DNA of 64,000 bases from JAFEDN01 sp963844565 (GCA_963844565.1 CAWJON010000001.1:469295-533294), one strand, 5' to 3'; counted from the first letter of the stretch, positions 46,018-55,109 are shown. Program-made: numbers and translations. The notes: generated by a model from the letters alone, not told the origin.

Positions 46018-46033
46018 GTTATATGAGGTTGAA

Positions 46034-46600
46034 ATGGGTAACATCAGCACCAATGAATTTCGTAGCGGCGTCAAAGTTATGATGGATGGCGATCCGTGCA
46101 ATATTCTTGAAAACGAATTTGTTAAACCGGGCAAAGGGCAGGCTTTTAATCGGGTTAAACTGCGTAATCTTAAAACCGGTCGTGTACTGGAAAGAACTTT
46201 TAAGTCTGGTGACACGTTGCCAACCGCCGATGTGGTGGATATGGAAATGCAATATCTGTACAACGATGGCGAAGTTTGGCATTTTATGGCAGTTGATAAT
46301 TACGAACAATATGTTGCCAACGCCACGGTGATGGGGGACGCCAAACAATGGCTAAAAGGCCAGGAAAGTTGCACCATTACTATGTATAACGGCGCTCCTC
46401 TCTTAGTTAATCCCCCGAATCAGGTTGTTTTGGAAATCACCGAAACGGATCCAGGTTTAAAAGGTGACACGGTAAGCGGCGGTGGTAAATCAGCTACTTT
46501 AGAAACCGGCGCAGTTGTGCGCGTGCCTTTGTTTATTGAAAGAGGCGAGTTGATTAAGGTGGATACGCGCACCGGTCAATATGTCTCTCGTGTTAAATAA
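46034..46600 (+). CDS. efp: Elongation factor P
   Basis: 188 residues. It relieves ribosome stalling at polyproline. The start ATG (MGNISTNEF) has GAGG 5 nt upstream. The modified lysine is in the tip loop VKPGKGQAF, the EpmA-type EF-P signature. The C-terminal domains include GDTVSGGGKSATLETGAVVRVPLFI. Overlaps epmA by 20 bp, so modifier and target are coupled. Confidence 0.97.
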   Translation: MGNISTNEFRSGVKVMMDGDPCNILENEFVKPGKGQAFNRVKLRNLKTGRVLERTFKSGDTLPTADVVDMEMQYLYNDGEVWHFMAVDNYEQYVANATVMGDAKQWLKGQESCTITMYNGAPLLVNPPNQVVLEITETDPGLKGDTVSGGGKSATLETGAVVRVPLFIERGELIKVDTRTGQYVSRVK

Positions 46601-47558
46601 ATCAAAAACAACTTGGGAGCCTTCTGCTTCCATTGCCAATTTAAAACTGCGCGCTAAAATTTTAAGTAGAATAAGAGAATTTTTCGCTGAACGTTCTATA
46701 CTTGAAGTTGAAACGCCGCTTCTATGTCAATATGGCGTTACCGATCCATATATTCAAAGTTTTCAGGTAAAAACCGAAGAGTCTGAAATGCGGTATTTAC
46801 AAACTTCACCGGAATATGCGATGAAGCGTCTTCTAGCGGCTGGTTGTGGTTCTATTTATCAAATAGGTAAAGCCTTTCGAATTGAAGAAAATGGACAGCA
46901 GCATAATTCTGAATTTTCCATTTTAGAATGGTATCGAATTGATTTCGACCATCATGATTTGATGAATGAAATCGAAGATTTTTTAAAATTTGTTTTAGGG
47001 TTCTCTACCACGCAGCGTTTTCGTTATACAGAGCTTTTTCAACGCTACTTATCTATTGATATTGAAACAATTTCATTGATTGATTTACAAGAACGGATTC
47101 GAATAGCGGGTTGGCTGCAATGTCCGAGTGAAGGTTTAGACCGCAATACTTGTCTGCAAGTCTTAATGAGCCATGCGATAGAGCAGCATTTAGGTTATGA
47201 AGAGCCGATGTTTATTTATGATTTTCCAGCCTCGCAAGCAGCTTTATCGCGTCTTAATCCCAATAATCCAGCCGTTGCCGAAAGATTTGAGTTGCATATT
47301 GCCGGTGTTGAAATCGCTAATGGTTTTCACGAACTTAAAGACGCCACCGAACAAAAGCAACGTTTTTTACACAATCAGGCCACACGCCAAGCGAATAATG
47401 ATTTAGTGCCTGCTATAGATACTTATCTTTTAGCAGCTTTAGAACACGGTCTGCCCAATTGCGCCGGCGTTGCTTTAGGTATTGATCGACTGGTGATGAT
47501 CGCCGCTAAAACCGCAAACATCCAAGATGTTTTATCGTTTTCTTGGAACCGAAGTTAA
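46581..47558 (+). CDS. epmA: EF-P--(R)-beta-lysine ligase
   Basis: 325 residues, exactly the E. coli EpmA (PoxA/GenX) length. A truncated class II lysyl-tRNA synthetase lacking the anticodon domain, with RAKILSRIREFFAERSILEVETPLL, YLQTSPEYAMKRLLAAG, YQIGKAFR, SEFSILEWYR and GVALGIDRLVMI. It attaches beta-lysine to EF-P. The beta-lysine mutase gene epmB is not in the window. Its last 325 bp are repeated at 50623-50949. Confidence 0.96.
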   Translation: MSLVLNKSKTTWEPSASIANLKLRAKILSRIREFFAERSILEVETPLLCQYGVTDPYIQSFQVKTEESEMRYLQTSPEYAMKRLLAAGCGSIYQIGKAFRIEENGQQHNSEFSILEWYRIDFDHHDLMNEIEDFLKFVLGFSTTQRFRYTELFQRYLSIDIETISLIDLQERIRIAGWLQCPSEGLDRNTCLQVLMSHAIEQHLGYEEPMFIYDFPASQAALSRLNPNNPAVAERFELHIAGVEIANGFHELKDATEQKQRFLHNQATRQANNDLVPAIDTYLLAALEHGLPNCAGVALGIDRLVMIAAKTANIQDVLSFSWNRS

Positions 47559-47646
47559 ATAATATAAAATAATTCAGATTTATTTACTACGGATTTTATA
47601 CTGTCGTGACTAATTCTGATGGTATTTGCGCACATCCAAAACATAT

Positions 47647-47724
47647 AACCCCCACAGGAATGGACTCCTGTGGGGGTTAACATGGAGCACACTAACTTAG
47701 CAGAGCTATAGCTACCTAAGTTAG
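47647..47724. other. Two adjacent hairpins after epmA
   Basis: The first is a perfect 13-bp stem (47647-47659 / 47666-47678, GC-rich, 6-nt loop). The second has arms CTAACTTAG/CTAAGTTAG (47692-47700 / 47716-47724) around the palindrome AGCTATAGCT. The first may terminate efp-epmA transcription, although no T-run follows. Nothing else is visible in 47559-47802. Confidence 0.5.
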
Positions 47725-47802
47725 CAAGGATTTGTTATAATCTAAAATGTGACCTTTAGATATAACAACCCTGGTTAATGCTCATCCCCATTCTCTTTAT
47801 TC

Positions 47803-48279
47803 CTAGTTTTGTTCCAAATCTAAGTGTTGGAGTGTATTAACCTTTGGTGAGAGCGATTCTTCTTTTTGGGAAGTAGCTTCATTTAAATATAAAACCCACG
47901 ATAATCCTCTGCCGGGTATTTCTTCGAGCTTTGCTGTATAACGCCCGGCATGCTTTTCAACGTCAATCTCATAGAAAGTAAAAAAACTTCTAGCTGCAAG
48001 ATTCGCATTACTTGAATTTACATTTGTATCCCGAATGCTCATCTTAACAGCACCTGGTAAGCTTTCGTCAGATATGAATTTGAATACAATGGCATTTTTT
48101 GCTCTGGAATATGAAAGAGTGACATGCGTATTTCCGGCGATTTGTGCTTTTGCGTTACGTAAAAATCCGACACTTAAAGTTATAATCCTATTACTACTAA
48201 TTGTAATAACAGGTCCGGTCATTTTCGTGCGTGTTTGAAAAAAGTCTTCCAAATCACCCCATTCTGTACTCATATTCAT
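47803..48279 (-). CDS. Hypothetical protein
   Basis: 158 residues, ATG at 48279 with GAGG 7 nt upstream (another ATG two codons on). Soluble, mixed strand/helix pattern (VTLSYSRAKNAIVFKFISDESLPGAVKMSI, RSFFTFYEIDVEKHAGRYTAKLEE). Not recognised. It lies just inside the left end of the epmA-repeat-bounded island. Confidence 0.55.
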   Translation of the reverse strand: MNMSTEWGDLEDFFQTRTKMTGPVITISSNRIITLSVGFLRNAKAQIAGNTHVTLSYSRAKNAIVFKFISDESLPGAVKMSIRDTNVNSSNANLAARSFFTFYEIDVEKHAGRYTAKLEEIPGRGLSWVLYLNEATSQKEESLSPKVNTLQHLDLEQN

Positions 48280-48479
48280 CGGATTGCCTCGCTAATATTT
48301 AACAATTGTTCTTTAACGTTGGTTAAATTGTGCCTTATGAATTTTTATCTGTCAATAGGCTTGCGTTAATTGTGAAAATATAATTAAAGGCATCGCAAAT
48401 AAATTTGAGCGTTGTTTGATCAAAAATGTAAAGTACGAAGCGTTGCAGATGTTAAAGAAATTAAATTTGTTGATAATTC

Positions 48480-48672
48480 TATTGAAGATATTAACGTTCA
48501 ACCATTTGTAATTTTTTATTATCGAAATGCGCTTAACCGTTGGGAGGTCAATTCCCGCTTGCGCTGGATGAGTGATTACGGTGTGTCGTAAAATATGTTG
48601 TAGAATTTCTTTTGGATTTAGACTAACCGCTGCTGCACACCGACGAAATGCTTTCTCGATATTAGTCATATA
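48480..48672 (-). pseudogene. Tyrosine recombinase (integrase) fragment
   Basis: Reads EKAFRRCAAAVSLNPKE, ILRHTVITHPAQAGIDLPTVKRIS and KNYK: the conserved catalytic HxLRHT box and following helix of phage-type integrases. A one-base loss after KNYK breaks the frame before the catalytic Tyr (the next frame reads MVER). The N-terminal domain is absent. Its place between the epmA repeats suggests it once moved the island. Confidence 0.65.
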
Positions 48673-48800
48673 CCCAATTTTAGAGGTTTTAGATGGAGAC
48701 AGCTAGGATTGATCTGATTCAGACTTTGGATTGATAATATTTCAATTAAATGAGCGGTGATTTGCCTGCTACCACACTTCCACTTTGGCGTGAGATATTA

Positions 48801-49013
48801 TTAGATAATCCGTTTTTCTAGGTCAATATATTGTAATTGGACAGACAAAATCTCCATACGTCGCATAGCCGTCTCTAGCCTAATCATGGATAAACAAATA
48901 AATTTGATTATTTTTTGATCTTGTTTCGCGGCTTCCAGTAAATTGTTCATCGGTGCTATGTTTTGAAGGATCTTAGATAAAGGAGCATGTAAGTCTGTAA
49001 AGTCTTGTGGCAT
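48801..49013 (-). CDS. Possible small helical protein
   Basis: 70 codons from the ATG at 49013 (MPQDFTDLHAPLSKIL...). Helical, with an MRRMEIL segment near the end. No ribosome-binding site visible and no family recognised. Divergent from the DprA-like gene across 50 bp. Could be spurious. Confidence 0.3.
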   Translation of the reverse strand: MPQDFTDLHAPLSKILQNIAPMNNLLEAAKQDQKIIKFICLSMIRLETAMRRMEILSVQLQYIDLEKRII

Positions 49014-49063
49014 GAAGGTATAATGCAAGATAATAAGATTAAGATAATGTGAAGATTTAGACT

Positions 49064-49954
49064 ATGCTTTCAAATTTAGCCCTTGCTTTAGAAAAAGATA
49101 TCGTAACCCCCTCGTTGGAGATGGGAGCTTTTGAAGCTCTTTGGGCTAGTGAAATTTCCTCTTTTAAGCAACTTAGAGATAAGTTAGCGCATTCTGCATC
49201 TGGTCTATTAAGTGAATTAGTGAGTCGGAATGATGCTCTAAGGTTTTATGAAAAAGTTACTCAACTTTTATATAATGCTCAAATAAAAGACTTTGGTTTA
49301 CGTATAGACGGCACTGTAGATTATCCTAACAAATTGCATGATGCTGACTATCCTGTAGCTTTGCTTTATTACCGAGGTAGTTGGGATCTCATTTTTACCA
49401 GGGGGATATCAATTGTAGGTACCCGTAAACCCTCTTCGAAAGGCTTAAAAAGAGCAGAACAATTGGCTCGTGATTTAATTAAAGAAAATTTTACCATTTA
49501 TTCGGGTTTGGCTGATGGCATTGATACGATAGCTCACAAGACTGCTATTGAAGGGGGAGGGAACACTATCGCTGTCATAGGAACCCCCCTTTCTGTTTGT
49601 TATCCCATGAAAAACAAAGGCTTACAGGAAGAAATTGCCAAATATCATCTTTTAATTAGTCAAGTGCCAGTGATTTCATATCAGAATAAAAATATTAACT
49701 TTACTCGTCTTTTTTTTCCTGAACGTAATAAAACAATGGCCGCTCTTTCAGAGGCCACCATCATCGTTGAAGCAGGTAATACTTCTGGGACTTTAGTGCA
49801 AGCTAGAGCTGCTTTAAAACAAAAACGTAAAGTTTTTATTTTGGAAAATAACTTCGAGAGCCCTCAATTAACTTGGCCATCGCAGCTTGTAGAAAAAGGT
49901 GCTATTCGAGTAAAGAATATTGATGATATCTTAAAGGAATTATCGAGTGCCTGA
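49064..49954 (+). CDS. DprA/Smf-like nucleotide-binding protein (PsyrTA-type pair)
   Basis: 296 residues. The Rossmann-like SMF domain (about 85-290) has ISIVGTRKPSSKG (115-127), YSGLADGIDTIAHKTAI (146-162), NTIAVIGTP and TIIVEAGNTSGTLVQARAAL. Canonical DprA loads RecA during transformation, but here the gene stands away from the competence context. It overlaps a phosphoribosyltransferase gene by 8 bp. That pairing is known from the PsyrTA toxin-antitoxin system; I am not certain from memory which partner is the toxin. Located inside the epmA-repeat-bounded island. Confidence 0.75.
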   Translation: MLSNLALALEKDIVTPSLEMGAFEALWASEISSFKQLRDKLAHSASGLLSELVSRNDALRFYEKVTQLLYNAQIKDFGLRIDGTVDYPNKLHDADYPVALLYYRGSWDLIFTRGISIVGTRKPSSKGLKRAEQLARDLIKENFTIYSGLADGIDTIAHKTAIEGGGNTIAVIGTPLSVCYPMKNKGLQEEIAKYHLLISQVPVISYQNKNINFTRLFFPERNKTMAALSEATIIVEAGNTSGTLVQARAALKQKRKVFILENNFESPQLTWPSQLVEKGAIRVKNIDDILKELSSA

Positions 49955-50603
49955 ATTTAAGCTGCAAAAAATTGATGATTCTTTATTTTCACAACATATT
50001 TATTTAGAACCTACAGACCAATGTTTTTTTTGGGGAGAGTATGCTAAGGGTCTAAAATTTGAGCCTTATTCAATGCATCAATTAATTTTTAATTTTAAAA
50101 AACCAATGGAGAAAAAGGGACAAAAAGATTGGCATTATAAAGAGAGGGCCATTAGAGAAATCGCTAATTTAATATTAAATCTAAGCAATTGGGTAACATG
50201 GAATCAATGTACTTGGGTTCCTATGCCACCTTCAAAGATGTGCTCTGATGATGGTTATGATGATCGCTTAATCCAGGTATTGAATATATTAAAAAATCAT
50301 TGTCCGGTCTTGGATGTGAGAAATATTTTATTTTCTAAAAAAAATCGAGAGCCTGCTCATGTTTCCCATGGAAAGCGTGCCATAGAATACTATAAGGAAA
50401 ATATGGAAGTCATATTTCAGAAATCAGAAACACCAGTGGCGCAGGTTGTTGTGATTTTTGATGACTTTATTACTACAGGCGCTCAATTTAAGGCTGCCAA
50501 AGCATTACTCCAATCATCGTTCCCTGAAACGACGATTGTTGGGTTATTTATTGCACGAAACAATCCGGCATTACATTTAGTTAAAGTTAAGCAATTAGAG
50601 TAA
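49947..50603 (+). CDS. Phosphoribosyltransferase-like protein (PsyrTA-type pair)
   Basis: 218 residues from a GTG embedded in the end of the DprA-like gene (GTGCCTGA overlap), implying coupled translation. The PRPP-binding loop is clear at 167-180 (VVVIFDDFITTGAQ), with WVPMPPSKM and RNILFSKKNREPAHVSHGKR upstream, as in ComF-like type I phosphoribosyltransferases. The N-terminal 80 residues are specific to this group (YLEPTDQCFFWGEY). Likely toxin or antitoxin partner of the DprA-like protein. Confidence 0.75.
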   Translation: MPEFKLQKIDDSLFSQHIYLEPTDQCFFWGEYAKGLKFEPYSMHQLIFNFKKPMEKKGQKDWHYKERAIREIANLILNLSNWVTWNQCTWVPMPPSKMCSDDGYDDRLIQVLNILKNHCPVLDVRNILFSKKNREPAHVSHGKRAIEYYKENMEVIFQKSETPVAQVVVIFDDFITTGAQFKAAKALLQSSFPETTIVGLFIARNNPALHLVKVKQLE

Positions 50604-50622
50604 GCTCATTGCATTGGAAAAT

Positions 50623-50949
50623 TCGCAAGCAGTATTATCGCGTCTTAATCCCAATAATCCAGCCGTTGCCGAAAGATTTGAGTTGCATATTGCCGGTGTT
50701 GAAATCGCTAATGGTTTTCACGAACTTAAAGACGCCACCGAACAAAAACAACGTTTTTTACACAATCAGGCTATGCGGCAAGCGAAGAATGATTTAGTGC
50801 CCGCTATTGATGCTTATCTTTTAGCAGCTTTAGAGCATGGTCTGCCCAATTGCGCCGGCGTTGCTTTAGGTATTGACCGGCTGATGATGATTGCCGCTAA
50901 AACCGCAAACATCCAAGATGTTTTATCCTTTTCTTGGGGCCGAAGTTAG
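50623..50949 (+). pseudogene. Duplicated 3' end of epmA
   Basis: Repeats the last 325 bp of epmA (47233-47558) plus some 3' flank, with about 20 substitutions by eye (roughly 93% identity). Many changes are synonymous. The frame stays open (SRLNPNNPAVAERFELHIAG to VLSFSWGRS) but has no N-terminal half. As a direct repeat it bounds the 47559-50622 segment, like an attachment-site duplication. Confidence 0.9.
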
Positions 50950-51021
50950 ATATATAAAATAACTGCAGGCACATAGTTTACGCAATAGTATTGATTATTA
51001 TTTAGTTAAAATTTTAAATTC

Positions 51022-51349
51022 ATTTTATTTGAATGACATAGACAAGAATAACCACAAATATCTTACTGAAATTTACGATTGGATTTTTGGTTAAGCTGGA
51101 ATTATTGAAGAATTGGGCAATCTATCCCGAGGTATACTTGGGATTTACGACTTATTAGGGTTTAGGTTAAATTGCTGTGCTGATCGTGATAGCAGTTTTC
51201 CAAATATTACAAATGCTCTCTTAAAAGGAAGCGTAAATCCAAATTTATCAAAAGAAAAAATAGTAATTGATGAAATGAGAGAGATATCGCAAAAGAATAT
51301 TTATTTTATTCCAAGAGCAATATATGGGCTCTCAGCAGAATATTTTTGA
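51022..51349 (+). pseudogene. Possible decayed hypothetical gene
   Basis: One frame reads DKNNHKYLTEIYDWIFG, a TAA at 51092, then AGIIEELGNLSRGILGIYDLLGFR onward to a stop at 51349. There is no ATG start after the internal stop, only TTG. Probably broken; it overlaps the start of the next gene in another frame. No family recognised. Confidence 0.3.
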
Positions 51350-51941
51350 TTTAATAGATTCTTTATCTTTAAAAGAACTTTGTGGAAATTTTTATGAATT
51401 TATAAACCAAAAGATTGACTCTGGAGAAATTAAAGATTTCGAAAAAATTATCATTGAATTACAATGTAAGTTTAAATCTTTTATTTCTTATCAACTTGGC
51501 AGCGTAACTATAAGCCACGGGATAGGTTGTGGTTACTATGATCCAGATGGTAAAGAAGATAAAAAAATTATTCAGTCAAAAATTAATGATTACCTTTTCG
51601 ATATATGCTTCAATCCACACATAAATAAAAGCAATTACGAACATTTTATAGATTTTGTTTTAGTAACCCATACCGATTTACCTATTAAACACACCTACCT
51701 CATTGAGAAACTTAAACAAGTTCTTCTTCCTGAGCAATTGAGAAAATATTGGGCAGAAAATGGATCTTTAATTAAAAAATTAAATTTCGAAAACAGAAAC
51801 AAGGTTGTTAGAAATGGCTACTATATTTCTTATAATGAACATTTAAATAATATTTATAATATCTTAGATCAATACCTTGAGCCAGAGCCAGCCACATCGC
51901 TTTCACATGAGGAGGAGAATATAGTTCACGAAGTTAAATAA
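51324..51941 (+). CDS. Hypothetical protein
   Basis: 205 residues from an ATG at 51324 with a weak AAGAG site. Soluble, Lys/Asn/Ile-rich, with VTISHGIGCGYYDPDGKEDKK in the middle and an acidic end (EPEPATSLSHEEENIVHEVK). Not recognised. The very AT-rich codon use matches the other accessory genes of this island. Confidence 0.5.
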   Translation: MGSQQNIFDLIDSLSLKELCGNFYEFINQKIDSGEIKDFEKIIIELQCKFKSFISYQLGSVTISHGIGCGYYDPDGKEDKKIIQSKINDYLFDICFNPHINKSNYEHFIDFVLVTHTDLPIKHTYLIEKLKQVLLPEQLRKYWAENGSLIKKLNFENRNKVVRNGYYISYNEHLNNIYNILDQYLEPEPATSLSHEEENIVHEVK

Positions 51942-52136
51942 TTCAATAAATCAAGTAATTATTACTAAATATCAATAGCCCTCCAACCAGTGTCAGAATA
52001 CAAATAGGGTAGCATTTGATATTTTTTCAGATCCTTTGGTCAGGAGTTAACAAGAGAGCCGAATTTACTTTGAAGTTGTAGCATTCAGAGTTTCTTCAGA
52101 GTAAAATGCAGAGTCATGGATATTGTTGAGCTTTAA

Positions 52137-52427
52137 AAAAAACCCAAGGGTAAAGCTCTCGAGTTTAGATGCGACTTGTTTTCGGGTGATATTGATTATA
52201 AATTCATTCATTCATTGGAAGAAAAAGGTGGACTTTCTACGCAGGAAATAGCTACGAAGATTTTGCTTTCATCAAGATCAACCCGTTCACGATTACTTTC
52301 TTTAATTCAGCGCGGCTTAGTAATAGAAATAAGTTCTAGTACACAGGATCTCAGCAAAAATATTTTTTAGCGAGAAAGAAACATGAGCAGAGATAGACAG
52401 AATCCCATTTTAGTTCCAGCATTAGAT
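52137..52427 (+). pseudogene. Internally deleted AlbA_2-type regulator remnant
   Basis: The frame from 52137 opens with KGKALEFRCDL, the AlbA_2 N-terminal motif. It then jumps directly to a C-terminal winged helix (GGLSTQEIATKILLSSRSTRSRLLSLIQRGLVIEI) and ends at 52370. The QKYFLARKK end of the family continues in another frame. Most of the gene is gone. Confidence 0.55.
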
Positions 52428-52640
52428 TGACAACAGCCAGCGTTTGTCTATGACATTAGTGGCTAAAAAAACAATCGGTGATACGTTAAACTGTTTTGAC
52501 AATGCAATTATTTGTTCCAAAGTCAATTGGCGTTTACTGTGTAATACTTTAGAGACTTGAGACTGCCAATCTCTGGTAAATCACTTTGTGTTAGCAGAGA
52601 CGGATTTTTCTTTCTTTTGTAAATATATTTGATTCCAATC
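52422..52640 (-). pseudogene. HigA-type HTH antitoxin remnant
   Basis: Minus strand: SLLTQSDLPEIGS in one frame, then SQVSKVLHSKRQLTLEQIIALSKQFNVSPIVFL in the next, together the C-terminal HTH of HigA-family antitoxins. One frameshift near 52570 separates them. No HigB toxin is visible beside it. Confidence 0.6.
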
Positions 52641-52677
52641 TTTTAAAGGTTTTCTATTTAGGAATAGATCAAAAGAT

Positions 52678-53901
52678 TTACCAAATTGCCCCAATGGGTA
52701 CTGCATATAATTGATCACCAAATGCAGCAGTATGGTCACCGTCATAAAGTAAAATTCCCATTAAAAAATCATCTCCTGCTGATTCTTTTAATCTTGCTAA
52801 GCCTTGAAAACTGCTGGGGTTAAGTGTGGCTCCTGCCTTTACTTCGATACCAATGATTTGACCGTTGCCTTTTTGTAGCACAAAATCAACTTCAACTTTG
52901 TCTTTATCGCGGTAATGAAAAAAATAAAGTGGTTCAGTCAACCAAGAAGCTTGTTTTTTTAGCTCGCAAAAAACATAACTTTCAAGGCAATGCCCAAATA
53001 AATGTGGATTCTCTGCTAACTGTGTCGGCGTGATTTGTCTGAGTGAGCATAACAAACCAGTATCAATAAAATGAACTTTTGGCGATTTAATAAGTCGTTT
53101 ATGACGATTGCGATGCCAAGCCGGCAAATTTTCGACTAAGTAAAGACGTTCCAGCCAGTTAAAGTATCGCACCATTGTCTGGCGAGATAATCCAATTTTA
53201 GCGGCTAATTCACTATAATTAGTAATTTGTCCGACTTGCTCCGCCAATAATCGTAAAAATTGAGTCAATGCACCACTGTGTTCGATGTGACTGATATCTT
53301 TGAGGTCTTTTTGAATTAAACTATTTAGGTATTGTTGGTACCAAACATTTCTACGCGCCAATGAAGGTCGTGATAGTGGTTCGGGGAAGCCGCCAGCAAT
53401 GATTTTTCCAATTAGTGCATTACGCAGCCGCACTTCAGAGGTTGTTGGCGCTTTTCCTTGTAATATTTGTGGCAAAAAATTGGGGACAACTCCACGGATT
53501 TCACATTCAGATAGGGGTAGAAGGAGAATCACTTCCGCACGGCCAGCTAAAGAGTCAGCTACTTGAGGCATCAAAAGTACATTAGCTGAACCCGTTAATA
53601 AAAATCTTCCGGGTGTTCGTTGTTCATCTACGGATTGCTTAATGCTCAAAAAAAGCTCGGGAGCGCGTTGGATTTCGTCTAATACGGTGTGGGAGGAACT
53701 GAGATGTTGAATAAAACCAACAGGGTCATGTTGAGCTGATTGTAACTGTGTGAGGTCATCGAATGTAATGTACGTCCAGTCTGAATTGATGAGCTGTTTA
53801 GCGAGTGTAGTTTTGCCGCATTGCCTAGGGCCGGCAATCATGACCACGGGGGTGTCCTGCATGGCTGCTTGGATTTGGGTTTCTGAGTAACGTTTATACA
53901 A
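52678..53901 (-). CDS. AAA_14/DUF4143 ATPase
   Basis: 407 residues. Walker A GPRQCGKTT (about 24-32), Walker B TVLDEIQ, sensor LLTGSAN, then the DUF4143 C-terminal region with HTH-like GLSRQTMVRYFNWLERL and a restriction-endonuclease-like end (KVEVDFVLQKGNGQIIGIEVKAG). These ATPases are common in accessory DNA; function unclear. The gene looks intact. Three 22-bp repeats lie just upstream. Confidence 0.85.
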   Translation of the reverse strand: MYKRYSETQIQAAMQDTPVVMIAGPRQCGKTTLAKQLINSDWTYITFDDLTQLQSAQHDPVGFIQHLSSSHTVLDEIQRAPELFLSIKQSVDEQRTPGRFLLTGSANVLLMPQVADSLAGRAEVILLLPLSECEIRGVVPNFLPQILQGKAPTTSEVRLRNALIGKIIAGGFPEPLSRPSLARRNVWYQQYLNSLIQKDLKDISHIEHSGALTQFLRLLAEQVGQITNYSELAAKIGLSRQTMVRYFNWLERLYLVENLPAWHRNRHKRLIKSPKVHFIDTGLLCSLRQITPTQLAENPHLFGHCLESYVFCELKKQASWLTEPLYFFHYRDKDKVEVDFVLQKGNGQIIGIEVKAGATLNPSSFQGLARLKESAGDDFLMGILLYDGDHTAAFGDQLYAVPIGAIW

Positions 53902-53942
53902 AATAGCCTCCTGATCTGGAACTGATTATAATATCATGTTAG

Positions 53943-54008
53943 CGTCTAATCGTCCATGAGATACCGTCCAAACGTCCATGAAAAACCGTCTAATCGTCCA
54001 ATTAGCTG
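53943..54008. repeat. Three 22-bp tandem repeats
   Basis: Units begin at 53943, 53965 and 53987, each of the form CGTCyaA-CGTCCA followed by an AT-rich part; the third diverges after CGTCCAATTAG. Located between the DUF4143 gene start and the IS30 left end. Could be regulatory binding sites. Too few and not spacer-separated for CRISPR. Confidence 0.65.
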
Positions 54009-54030
54009 CCTAGTGATGGCTATAAGGGGG

Positions 54031-55109
54031 GGTGTATTCTATTTGAAGCGCGACAGTCCCGCAGTAAGGTATACTTTAACTTGCTGATTAAACAACCAAA
54101 AGGAGACTGCCGCTATGGACCATTATACACATATCAGTTATCAAGAAAGAGTAAAAATTGATATATATTTAGGGCTTAAATATCCCATTAGTCAGATAGC
54201 GAAGCGCATAAAAAGGCATCGCTCAACTATATATCGAGAGTTAAAAAGAAATGGACAAAAAAATAAATCTTATAAAGGGTATTTAGCGAACAATAAAGCG
54301 CATCTGAGACGAAACATTGGGGTGGTGAGTATTAAAAATAATATTTATTTACAGGACTATATCAAGAAACGATTAGAAAAAGGATGGAGTCCTGAACAAA
54401 TATCTGGTCGCATGAAATTAACGAGTTGTCCTTATTACGTCTGTCATGAAACTATCTATCGTTTCATTTATGGTTTAAAAGACAAAGTATGGTATGAATA
54501 TCTCCATTATAAAAAAAAGAATCGGGGCAGGTTTTATGGAAGGAAACCTAAAAGCTGTCGATATGCTGAAATAAAGCTAATAGATCAACGTCCGGTAGAA
54601 ATATTGACAAGAACAGAGATAGGACATTGGGAAGGAGATACGATGATACTTTCGGCCAATAGAAAAGAAAATATCACGACACTGGTCGAACGAAAATCAC
54701 GATTTTTAATTTTAAGGAGAAATGAAAATAAATGTTCAGAAGGTGTCATTAGTCAGATAAAAGACATCATTAAAAAAAATCCCAGGAAATTGTGGAAGAC
54801 GATAACTTTTGATCAAGGATCTGAATTTGCTAATTACCGGGAAATAGACAGAAAAACAAAATGTCAAAGTTATTTTTGCTATCCCCATTCACCCTGGCAA
54901 AAAGGTAGTAATGAAAATATGAATGGTCGATTACGAAGGTATATCCCAAGAAACATACCCATACAGACGATAACAACCAATTTCTTACAAGAGATCAGTC
55001 ATAAAATGAATGAGATACCTAGAAAATGTTTGGGTTATTTAAACCCAAGAGAGGCCCTACAAAGAAATGTCTCTATAAAAAATATGTCGCGCTTGACTTA
55101 GAATTCATC
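54031..55109 (+). mobile_element. IS30-family insertion sequence
   Basis: About 1.08 kb with imperfect 24-bp terminal inverted repeats (19 of 24 matching) at 54031-54054 and 55086-55109. It encloses one intact transposase; the right repeat includes the end of that gene. The right flank runs directly into a decayed phosphatase copy, so the element probably inserted next to or into it. Confidence 0.85.
54115..55101 (+). CDS. IS30-family transposase
   Basis: 328 residues. N-terminal HTH typical of IS30 (SYQERVKIDIYLGLKYPISQIAKRIKRHRSTIYREL), then the DDE catalytic core: Asp in IGHWEGDTMI, Asp in TFDQGSEFANY and Glu in PWQKGSNENMNGRLRRYIPR. AGGAG upstream. Intact, so the element may be active. 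Confidence 0.95.
   Translation: MDHYTHISYQERVKIDIYLGLKYPISQIAKRIKRHRSTIYRELKRNGQKNKSYKGYLANNKAHLRRNIGVVSIKNNIYLQDYIKKRLEKGWSPEQISGRMKLTSCPYYVCHETIYRFIYGLKDKVWYEYLHYKKKNRGRFYGRKPKSCRYAEIKLIDQRPVEILTRTEIGHWEGDTMILSANRKENITTLVERKSRFLILRRNENKCSEGVISQIKDIIKKNPRKLWKTITFDQGSEFANYREIDRKTKCQSYFCYPHSPWQKGSNENMNGRLRRYIPRNIPIQTITTNFLQEISHKMNEIPRKCLGYLNPREALQRNVSIKNMSRLT

Noticed and set aside
45895..46348. Open frames on the minus strand opposite efp
   Set aside because: Shadows of efp in other frames; efp is unambiguous.
51960..52030. Fragment resembling the DNA upstream of the phosphatase gene (GTCAGAATACAAAT)
   Set aside because: Similarity spans only about 20 bp with mismatches; too short to call a further duplicate.
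53943..54008. CRISPR array
   Set aside because: Units are contiguous tandem repeats without unique spacers, and no cas genes are in the window.
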